Assembly: GCA_026120035.1 (NCBI GenBank)
Contig: JALRME010000006.1
Span: 1,488,001 to 1,552,000 of the forward strand
Reading direction: 5' to 3'
From: Coleophoma eucalyptorum
Taxonomy: Eukaryota; Ascomycota; Leotiomycetes; Helotiales; Dermateaceae
DNA length: 64,000 bases
Positions 48,813 through 57,413 of this stretch are shown here, piece by piece. The first letter of the stretch is position 1, and every line of letters begins with the position of its first letter. Under the pieces are notes generated by a model. It saw only the letters and a list, made by a program, of their open reading frames with translations, ran no database searches and was not told where the DNA came from. Position numbers and translations under genes: made by a program.

Positions 48813-49971
48813 ACAAAGACGTAGGTAAAGAGAAGAAAGCTTCCTTCGTTACTTGCTAGTAAGCAGTTGACAAGATATTACAACGAAATATAATTCATAC
48901 TATCCATTTGCCGGTCTGCGATATAGTGCACAAAGGTGAGCGGGATACATCTAGAACGAAGTAGTAGGTAAGTTGTGCGGCCTAGCGTTAGAATCCCCCT
49001 ACGGACTCGAGTCCCTTACCGGCGCCTCGCGACTGACTCTACCCCCGCCTACCGAGCCCGTCGGTATACGCCTTCAACCGTAGATCCCGCTTGTACTATA
49101 ACCGAGTCATCTACTACTACTACTGCTGCTACTGTAAGGACACAGGTTTGATTAAAGGCAGCATAGAGGTGTTTGGGAGCACAATAACCTTATACCGATC
49201 TGAATCCTATAGGTCTCGTACGAAGGACACAAAAAGATAAGAAACAGAAGAAAAAAACCATTTTCCATGTCATGTCCCAATTATATGCTTCCTGGGTTCG
49301 AAATCCCTCCGAGTCGGCTCATACTCACTTATGCCTCTTGTCCTGGGTCACGTAACATAGGTACTAGGTAATCCAATGTCAGGTAGGTTAGGTTCTTACA
49401 CATTCGGGGCCTAGTCGGTGGGTAACCGAGGTCATGTAACACCTGTGGCAAATTAAGGAAACATATCCTTCTATAAATCTTTATACTGTGCTGTTACAAG
49501 GCTTCTGTAGAAATTTTTCAGGTCCTGTTAGATCCTTTTACTTGCTTCTATAATATACTATGAAACTATGACTAAGCTAATATAGGGTCTGTAGGTATAG
49601 CAGTACGCAGTTCTATAGAACAGGTAGTTCGATTCAATTGTATTAGTTGTTGCTCTACTAGACTAGACTCAACATATTGGCTAGGCTAGTTTGTGACTGT
49701 CAGGCAAATGTGGGGCCTCCAGCGGTTAGGTCTTTTCTGAGTTAGGGCACTGATACTATTGGGCAGCAGTGTTTCAAGTTAGAATTCGAAACCTAGAGAT
49801 CCGACCACCGAAGCGGACTGCCCCTCCACGGCAACTTTCATAAATGAGACGAGCAAGCCTCGTTCACGATTCCTGTTCCATCTTACCTTCATTGTATTCC
49901 AAAGGACCTAGATAATAGGGATTCTTCGCGACGGAACGACTTGTTAATGCTAGTCTTTCACATTTCTAGTT
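48813..49971. other. Intergenic, partly GC-richer
   Basis: About 1.16 kb. The part 48970-49140 is richer in GC than its surroundings and ends in CTA/CTG triplet repeats. A gggttcgaaatccc at 49304 looks like a tRNA T-arm but has no cloverleaf. The TGTAACACC at about 49435 could begin a solo LTR, unproven. Confidence 0.4.
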
Positions 49972-51478
49972 ATGTCGCGCTTCGCACTCCTCCTTTTCAG
50001 CACGCTTTCCTTAATTTTAGGCTACCATGGCGCGCTTTCCTTGCTTGTAGATCGCCATGGCACAGAGGATATTTTGGAGATGGCGCAATACTACTACGTC
50101 GGACGCGACGAGGGACCTCCCACGTTCGGAGTACTCGTGAACAGGTGGAAGAACGAGTCGACCAATGCGAACGATCTCGTAGTGACATTTGGATATAAGA
50201 GGAAGTATGACAGAGGATGGGCGGCTATCGGACTAGGGGAGAGCATGGCCTCGTCTCTTATTTTCACGACCTTTGGTCTACAATCACCAGGCCAAGGTAT
50301 GCACCCAGAGAGAACTACCTGCATCGCATAACGGGCACTAAGCTGCCACCCAATGGTTATAGATCTCATTATCAGCGTGAGAGAGGGAAGGTAAGTCTGG
50401 CGTCGTCTCCAACTACATAGTGTCTTCCCCCCCTAACTAGTAGTAGAGAATATTCAGAGCCTCGACCGTCCGCAGACTTGCCTCAGGTAGAGATGCGAGC
50501 TCTATCATTTAACAATTCGACTCGTTGGCTTGAGATAAGCTTTGTTTGCTTCGGCTGCGAGGACTGGGCGGCAAAAAGGCGGCCTGGAATGGTGCAGCCT
50601 TTCATCTGGGCCTTTAACGAGCAGGAAGTTATTGCAAATGCGACTATCCAATCTAAGGTTTCGTTGCACACATACACCGGTGCGTTCGTGTTAGATTTAT
50701 CGAAGTCTGAGGCTCTCGGCCTTTTTGGGGGACCAGTTATGGTACCAATTAATCCGACACGCCCGAACCAGCACGACCTGACTGGGAAAGTATACATTTA
50801 CTCCGTTCTCATCCCCGCCCACGGTAGCCTCCTTGGGCTGGCCATGCTAGTTCTTTATCCATGCGGAGTTTTTTCTATCCGGTATATGCCTAACCGGCTT
50901 CCACTCTACCTTCTTTTCCAGGTCTTTGCAATACTTAGTTGCGTAATGGGTGCTGCGGCTGTCATTATTACTATCATGGCGACCGGCTGGGTATGTAGCG
51001 AGCAAGATGTATCCAAATACTGCTATTACGTATCACTAGCTTACATTTGGATATTAGGTGACAATTTTCAAAGAGCTGCATGCGCTACTTGGAATGATAG
51101 TTCTGCTTCTTATTATACCACAAATTTTCCTAGGCTATCTCTATCATAAGAGTTCGACAACTTTACGTAAAACGTCGAGAGTTCAAAACATCTACCTTTG
51201 GCTCGAGCGGTCTATTATTTTTGGTGGCTGTATTAACACAATAATGTGAGTCTTTTTAAACTACCTTAAGGGGTTTGGTTAATTATTAATACCCAAATTA
51301 TAGTGGATTGGAGTCTAGAGGTTTCTCTACTAGGGTCGTCATAGGTGTTTCACTTGTCGGTATATTTATCTTTATGATGATCTTCCTATGGAGGAAGAAG
51401 GACAGGTTAGAACGTCAAAATAATGACTATGATACTGTAGCTCTTCTAGATGATAGTATAGAGCTTAGTAATAAGTAG
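49972..51478 (+). CDS. DOMON and cytochrome b561 domain membrane protein
   Basis: Exons 49972-50296, 50363-50390 (28 nt), 50441-50990, 51058-51245 and 51304-51478 join in phase and give 421 residues. A signal peptide (MSRFALLLFSTLSLILGYHG) precedes a DOMON domain: LVVTFGYKRKYDRGWAAIGL with Met in ESMASSLIF, a likely haem ligand, then RWLEISFVCFGCEDW and QPFIWAFNEQ. The b561 membrane part follows: PAHGSLLGLAMLVLYP, LFQVFAILSCVMGAA, ELHALLGMIVLLLIIPQ, and a last helix before a short acidic tail. Two of the four usual haem His are kept (HGS, HAL); the position before LWLER, normally His, is Tyr, and the His before the Q of helix 3 is Leu. Such proteins move electrons across membranes, often with secreted oxidoreductases. 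Exon 2 is inferred from phase. Confidence 0.8.
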
Positions 51479-52104
51479 TTTAAGTAAGGAATAAATTTGA
51501 TATCTAAGATCTATATGTTATAACTAAACCCTATTCAAACAGGTATAGGAAAGGAAGTGCCCCTTCCCAATAGATAAAACTAGCACTCTATATTAGGAAC
51601 AGCTACGATAAGGAATATGTGACTGATCGATAGGACCGTTGAGTATCTCTAGCTTTACTAAAGCCACACTAGGTCAACTGACCTCCGCTAGAACTACTGT
51701 CTGTATTGGAATAGGGAGGTATAGTAAGAATACACAGGAAACATAAACTTCTCGTACTTAGAACAAGCTAGAGTTTAGAAATAGGAGAGAAAGGTGATCC
51801 TTATTACTAGTTACTATAGTCTATACAAATATATGTCTCGAAGGACGAAATAACGTTCTTCCCTAGTGTCGTGGGGTTTGAAGTGATGTGTAGTTAGAAT
51901 ACACAGTAATAGCAGGGACAGGATTGGGCTAGTAGAGTTAAGGTAGTCAGGTAAAGAGGACATAACTTTGGGTATGTCAAATAATATATTAAAGTAAGTA
52001 AACCGTTCTACACTATCTAGAATACAAAGGCAAAACATGTAGGAACCTGACCTACCCAGATGTCATAATTGGACTATGCCATACTACCTATATATATATA
52101 TATA
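51479..52104. other. Intergenic with (TA)n tract
   Basis: About 600 bases, AT-rich, no gene recognised; a short TA tract lies at about 52088-52103 next to the third repeat copy. Confidence 0.4.
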
Positions 52105-52159
52105 CTTCGAATATCGTTATAACACTTGCTTGTTCTCATGTTTGCGCTTGGATGCAAAC
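52105..52159. repeat. Dispersed repeat, partial copy 3
   Basis: About 55 bases from cgaatatcgttataacac to cttggatgcaaac match part of the element at 22.6 and 30.6 kb (there ggaatatcgttacaccac to ctcggatgcaaac) with roughly a quarter of positions changed. It sits exactly where similarity of the dead ABM gene to its family stops, suggesting the element truncated the gene. Confidence 0.6.
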
Positions 52160-52162
52160 TTT

Positions 52163-52657
52163 GTACTCGTACATCCCCATCTTTCTGTTCCCTCTCAACT
52201 TCCTCGGCCAAAATTTTCATCATCCCCATCATATCTGTTCTTTTCCCAGCTCTTGCCCAGAAATGCTCAATCGCGGTGTGGCTCACCTTGCTGCCCGCGT
52301 CCTTGTCACTCTCCAACTTCAGATAACCGCCCTCAAAGTCATAATGCTGCAGATCGTAGTCTCGACTAGTGAGTGCCTGCTCGTGCTTCAACAACTTATT
52401 TTTGTCAACAAGTGACATCTCGTGCTTGAAAATATCAGAGTCTGGATGGCCTAGAAAGAAGCCCACCGCATGAGAATATCCTTCGGTCCCCCACAGCATG
52501 TCGGGCTCAAAGCCGTCAACGTCTACACCCCAATAGTATGTTGTACCTTGCTGCTCAGTGGCCGAGCGCAGAGGGAGACACGACGTTCCTGCCATTGGGA
52601 GAGAGAGCCTGGTGCGCCGACCACGGGCGCGATGACAAAGAACTGGGGCACTGCCAT
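52163..52657 (-). pseudogene. Antibiotic-biosynthesis-monooxygenase-like (ABM) gene, frameshifted and 3'-truncated
   Basis: The probable start at 52657 reads MAVPQFFVIAPVVGAPGSLS and SQWQERRVSLCARP, typical for fungal ABM-fold proteins. The rest is in another frame: GTTYYWGVDVDGFEPDMLWG, EGYSHAVGFFLGHPDSDIF, DYDLQHYDFEGGYL, AIEHFWARAG, DVRVQSL. A one- or two-base indel near 52570-52580 separates the frames; no splice sites fit. Beyond VQSL the family ending is replaced by repeat-derived codons. ABM proteins are small dimeric oxygenases or redox partners in quinone/aromatic metabolism. It lies in a run of aromatic-type genes. Confidence 0.78.
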
Positions 52658-52767
52658 GTTGTTGTAGTGTAACTATTAAAGAGAGCCTTCGTCGAAATAT
52701 TTTCAGAATTAGCCTTGCAGCATTACACTCGGTCGAGTTCGGCGCTGTAACTTTTTGGTCTAGTCAC

Positions 52768-52992
52768 GTGATAATATCGACCTCGACTCTGGAGTCTCCA
52801 GCGATCGAGGTCGCACTCACGAAAGCCGTAGAGGGAGGCGTGGCGGGGTATCATGAGAGTTTCCGCGAGACGGTGGTCCCGATCTTCGAGCAGGATCCAG
52901 GGTGTGATGGGTGTTTCATCGGGCCATTGATTGAAAATCCACAGGATCAGTTGTTGATGATTAAATGGGATCCTGTCCTCGGATTGGAGTAG
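52768..52992 (+). pseudogene. ABM-like dimeric barrel fragment
   Basis: A 74-residue frame contains YHESFRETVVPIFEQDPGCD and LIENPQDQLLMIKWDPV, which resembles the second strand-helix part of a ferredoxin-like ABM domain (relatives read PGC-GAYLGR-VEDP--LFIDWDS). Start and end of the domain are missing and stops follow at once. It is a likely gene fragment; an accidental likeness cannot be excluded. Confidence 0.45.
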
Positions 52993-52993
52993 G

Positions 52994-53194
52994 ATGGGTG
53001 ATTTGAGCGAGGGGACAAAGAAAGTCACGCGGACATATTTTGATCCGGCGAAGATCAGTCCATTTGTGGTACTGTTGACAAGTGAAGAGTGTCCTGTCTC
53101 GGGAGAGCTGTTCACTGTTTCTGCTGGACGGGCCGCGCGGGAAACACTGGCGAGGTTCCTAGGGAGCAACGCTGGGACCGCGAAGGCTGGTTAA
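52994..53194 (+). pseudogene. C-terminal fragment of an SDR / MFE-2-like hydroxyacyl-CoA dehydrogenase
   Basis: The frame carries YFDPAKISPFVVLLTSEECP then VSGELFTVSAGRAARETL, closely resembling the end of SDR domains of peroxisomal multifunctional enzyme type 2 (…LSSEECPVNGELFTAGGGR…). The nucleotide-binding and catalytic parts are absent within 1 kb upstream. It is therefore an orphan fragment, adjacent in the same orientation to the ABM-like fragment. Confidence 0.6.
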
Positions 53195-53562
53195 AGAATT
53201 GGGATGATTTTTTTTTGGAAAAATGGAGGATGCATTTATTGCGACAAGTTGTTTGGATCATGTTCAGTATATAGTGAAGTGTGCGGCGGGGAAGGAGATG
53301 GAAAATATTGAGGAGTTTGGAATTATAGCGAAGTGAACTGGTATAAATTATAAGTTCTGCAAGATTAGAAGCTATGCTATCAATTCTTCGTAATAGCAAA
53401 TGTAAACGTGTCAAATATTACCTCTTCAGTTTCTCAAGTAAGTTTGTATGTAGATGGCTGCTAACACACTTGAAATTAAGATAAGCTTGGAAAGATAAGT
53501 TAAAATATATTTGGAAAGATATATGATAGACTAATGAATACGGACTAGATTCGCATGGGATT
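53195..53562. other. Convergent intergenic region
   Basis: About 370 AT-rich bases after the SDR fragment and before the stop of the dead monooxygenase; nothing recognised. Confidence 0.35.
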
Positions 53563-55462
53563 CTATATCTTTCTAGATGAGCTCAGAATAATTCTCATTA
53601 CCAGTGCCACTTTCTCTGCACATGCCGTCTCATTACCCGCAACATGCTGACTCCTCCATGCCACGAATCTATCCGGGCGCACTAGAATAGCGCCAGACTC
53701 ATCAACTCTTCTCAAACCCTCCCAATCTCCATACACATCCACCATTCCTGTTGGAATCCGATCGAGTATGCCCTAATCTCCACATTCATCTCTTTACTAA
53801 CCACCAAAGCTGCCTGTTTCCATGCTCCACCTCCAATACCCGGAAACCACGTAAAGCTACCTTTTCCTGCCAAGTCCAAGGTCGAGACCGGTTCTACAGG
53901 ACACGGGCGATTCAACCATGCATGCGGAAGTCTCCTCCCAGGATAAGTACTGGGCATATAATACAACACCGGATTCTCCTTTACCTTACCCTCTAATTCG
54001 AACAAAGTTTCCTCATCCGCGCCATTTATCCCGGGGTCATTGTAAAGCTGGTTCATCTCGATTCCCAGACCATGAAACTCATGCGCCGTGTTCGCTACTG
54101 CACGCCGGAGATCCCTTCTCATCGCGCTACCCTGCTGAGTAGATGCTGAGAGCTCATTCAAGACCGAGACTCGCTCCTCAACGGATTCGTGGAACATGCC
54201 TAACGCGGACCATATCCACGATGTTCTCGAAACCCCGAATTTACGCGGCCGACTATAGCGGCTCCGCCGGGTTGACGTTCAGTGCCGTACGTTGAGAGGA
54301 GTGATAGATCTGCACGATCTTGAAGGACGTAGGCAATTTTCCAGGCCAGGTTGAAAGCGTCTTGAATACAGGTGTTCGAGCCTAAACCGTTGAACGGTGG
54401 ATGACGATGGGCCGCGTCACCAAGACAGAACACATTCCATCTTGAATACTCAGAAGCTACAATCTCGTTGATCGTCCATTTTGATACATTCAAAATAGTA
54501 GCTGGAATACTGTTATCACCGATGAAGCACCTCACCTACATAAGGTACTCGTCTCCGGTCGGGACGACATCGGTACCGGGTTTTGGGAAGAGTATGAACA
54601 TCCACTCATGCCAGGGCTTTACCATGCGGACGATAGCCATCCAAGCATATAGGTCGGCCTTGACCAGGACATTAATGGCCTCCCCGCCGCCTGGGTGGGC
54701 GATCAACGGTAGGTCAAGCTGCTTCATGATTCTAGAACGGGCACCATCTGCTCCGAATAGATACCGTGACTGGACTTTGTATTGTTTGCCGGAAACTTTG
54801 TCAAGAAGAGTAGTAACAACGCCATTTGGCCCATTGTCGACGAATGAGACGAACGAAGTGTCGAAGCGACATTTGTAACCATGTGAAGTAGCATATTTGA
54901 TGAGTGTTGGCTCGAGTAGTGTCTGGGGAAGATCGCATGGAGCACAAGGTGAAGCTATTCCGTAATCGCCTTTTCTCTGAGGATCGTTGCCCCAGGAGTA
55001 GATGCGGGCGTATTCTTCTCCAGCCATGCTGTGACACCATCTTGTATGAACCATACAGTCGCCATGGGTGACCAATTTGGTACATTCGACATCTAGTCCA
55101 ATATCTCTAAGGGCCTCCAATGCAGCGATATTGGTAATATGAGCTCGTGGTGTGTCGGCGCTGGTCGAGGCGGAACTGATCATGAGACCTGTTATGCCAT
55201 GAGAGCTGAGAAAACAAGCCAGGGATGCCCCAGCTGGCCCATTTCCGACAATAAGGATATCGTACTTGGTAACTTCCTCCTCTGAAACATCATGAGAGGG
55301 TATATCATTGGTTACCGACCCGTTGGTATCCAAGGCCGGTCTATCATGTCCATTAGGAAGAGTAGAGTGCGTGACTTGGTCGCCAGCAGTTTTCTGGACA
55401 ACATCTGGTTTTCCATATGAAAAAGCATGCACGGCGTCGGCCACATCTGTTGATAATGTCAT
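53563..55462 (-). pseudogene. Dead FAD-dependent phenol-hydroxylase-type monooxygenase
   Basis: From ATG at 55462, about 65 low-complexity residues precede the FAD-binding start KYDILIVGNGPAGASLACFL. FGADGARSRIM (DG motif) and LGDAAHRHPPFNGLGSNTC (GD motif with the substrate-pocket PPFNGLG) follow, then EFHGLGIEMNQLY, STLDLAGKGSFTWF and a thioredoxin-like C-terminal segment DESGAILVRPDRFVAW. This is the phenol 2-monooxygenase / chlorophenol hydroxylase group, about 620 residues. Lesions: TAG at 54536-54538 between EYLM and VRCFIGD (likely CAG, Gln), a frameshift near 54212 (GFREH to WSALGMFHES), and a frameshift near 53745 (IGFQQEW to DVYGDWEGLRRV). No splice sites rescue these. It is divergent from the intact VOC dioxygenase, which would fit ring hydroxylation followed by ring cleavage. 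Confidence 0.87.
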
Positions 55463-56108
55463 GGCCGTGGCTTGTATTCGACTTGAATTTCAGCGAACCT
55501 GGAAGACGCCCAACAAAATATAGGAAGTACTCGATGACGTTATCACATCATTAACGGCGGGATCAGGTATATACACTGCATTATTGTTCTTTACTAGCAC
55601 GGCAGAATATCCAAACGGCCGGCTTTGGCTAGAGATTAGCGGTATAGGGCGGCCAATCTTTTCTGGTGACAGGAGTCTTGGGATGTAATGCATCGAATGT
55701 TGTTTCATCAGATGCTATGTTGTTGGCGCGAAGATGGTCCGAAGAACCGACCCGTGGTGACCACCTCCTGCTAGGAACTTGGAGGCAATCAGTCCGGAAC
55801 ACTCCATATAGGTCGAACTCTAGTCAATGCCAATTAGTCCGGCGCACCCCGTATGGGTCGATCTCGAGTCAATGCCACTAAAGTCGTCGTAATCATTCTA
55901 AAGCTAAGACCTTCTTAGGGGAAACTGCAAGCTAAGGTTATGGACTGGAGTGACAAATCGTAGTATAATAATCGTTGTGTATATTCTCTATGAAAGTGGC
56001 ATGATAATCTGGCGTGCAATTTTGCTAGATCATCATTGCATATCAATAAGTGTGTTACACATAACCATCCTATAAATATAAAGTCCAACCTCTTACACTA
56101 AGACCAAA
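55463..56108. promoter_or_regulatory. Divergent promoter region with a duplicated 45-bp element
   Basis: 646 bases between the divergent starts of the FAD monooxygenase (minus) and VOC dioxygenase (plus). It contains two imperfect direct copies of about 41 bases with a 45-base period, 55791-55832 and 55836-55876, both beginning agtccgg and ending ctagtcaatgcca or ctcgagtcaatgcca. Each copy carries CCGG and GGTCGA, the sort of CGG-containing half-sites Zn2Cys6 proteins bind. The Zn2Cys6 gene at 57.4-60.4 kb is the natural candidate regulator. This role is inference. Confidence 0.5.
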
Positions 56109-57284
56109 ATGGCTCCAGACAACGGCTCTCATCGCAAAATCCGCCTCAATCGCATCTCCCACGTGCATTATACGCATTCCAGCATCACTGCGCAGAGTGA
56201 ATTTTTAATAGACTTTGGCTTTATCCCGTGCGCAGGCGCCTCCAGCTCCGACAAGATTTACTATCGTGGCTACGGTGAAGATCCATGGGTCTATTGTCTA
56301 ACTCTCGGCGCCGAAGATAAATTCGGCGGTGCTGGATTCGTCGTCGAATCTCTCGAAGACCTGGAATATGCTGCGGAGACATTGCCGGGTGCGAGCAAGA
56401 TTTATGAATTGACAGATGCGCCGGGGGGTGGAAAATGTGTGACATTCCATGATCCGGTGGATGGATGGCCGATGCATCTGGTTTGGGGCCAGAAGAGTGT
56501 TGAGTTAAAAGACGGCCCGGAGTTCCCGGTGATGGAGTATAATCTGGTATGCTACGTATTCATCGGATCGGTCGAGTCCTATGCTGAAAGGTAGAATAGC
56601 CAAAAGAGAAGCCCAGACCTGCGAATAAATTTCAACGGCTGCAGAAGCGTAAGTCCAGAGGACCTTTCCACGCGATCTCTTAGAGTCGGGAATGAAGACA
56701 CTGACCGGTATGGATCAGGCCCGGCACCGGTCCACAAACTTGGCCACTACGGCATGGTCGTGACTGACTTTGCCAAAACATTCGAGTTTTACACAACACG
56801 CTTTAATTTGATTCACTCGGACCTTCTGCACAACCCCGAAGGCAAGAATATCACGGTGTTCAACCGTCTAGATCGAGGTCCCAACGTTCTTGTTGACCGT
56901 ATATGCTCCTCTCGATAACTCTCGTACAAAAGAAGGCTGACACAAGTAGATCATACATTTTTTTTCTTCGAGGGGCCTGTTTCCCATGTCCATCACTCAT
57001 CTTTCGAAACCCACGACTTTGATACCCAGGTCTTGGGCCACGATTGGCTGCGTCACAAGGGATATGAGATCTGCTGGGGCGTCGGTCGACATATCATTGG
57101 GAGTCAAATTTTTGACTACTGGTTTGATACGAGTAAAGCAGATACGAGTAAAGCAAAGTTTATTCTCGAGCATTATGTGGATGGAGACTTGATGGACAAT
57201 AAGAAGGAGACAAATGTAGGCCTGGCGAGCTTTGATGAACTGTCAATTTGGGGTCCGGATTTACCTGCGAGCTTTCTGACTTGA
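56109..57284 (+). CDS. Two-domain VOC ring-cleaving dioxygenase-like protein
   Basis: Exons 56109-56546, 56600-56648, 56719-56898 and 56950-57284 join in phase over introns of 51-70 nt and give 333 residues. Module 1 begins with IRLNRISHVHYTHSSI. Module 2 begins with PAPVHKLGHYGMVVTDFAKT and continues with the family signature DHHTFFFFEGP across intron 3, then FETHDFDTQVLGHDWLRHKG and WGVGRHIIGSQIFDYWFD. Probable metal ligands of the second module are His in KLGHYG, His in HHSSF and Glu in FILEHYVDGD, as in extradiol catechol dioxygenases. Two tandem copies of a 15-base segment (57128-57157, encoding DTSKA twice) lie just before FILEHY; relatives lack it. Intact, unlike its divergent partner. 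It likely opens a catechol-type ring; the substrate is unknown. Confidence 0.88.
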
Positions 57285-57413
57285 GCGGAAGGAGTTTACC
57301 CCAGAGAATCATGACATCTTTCCACAGACAGATAGCAGAACTTAGCAAAAAATCACAAACCCTTGTTGCAATCAACCAACGCCGTGATATCCATCCATAC
57401 TGGGAGGCAGAAA

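Noticed and set aside
49295..49330. Possible tRNA T-arm (gggttcgaaatccc)
   Set aside because: The loop is one base too long and no acceptor, D or anticodon stems can be found around it.
49434..49720. Possible solo LTR starting TGTAACACC
   Set aside because: No matching second LTR, target duplication or retrotransposon coding sequence is visible in the window; kept only as a remark in the intergenic entry.
50297..50440. Frameshift or stop in the DOMON domain
   Set aside because: A 28-nt exon (50363-50390) with introns of 66 and 50 nt restores one frame through the whole gene.
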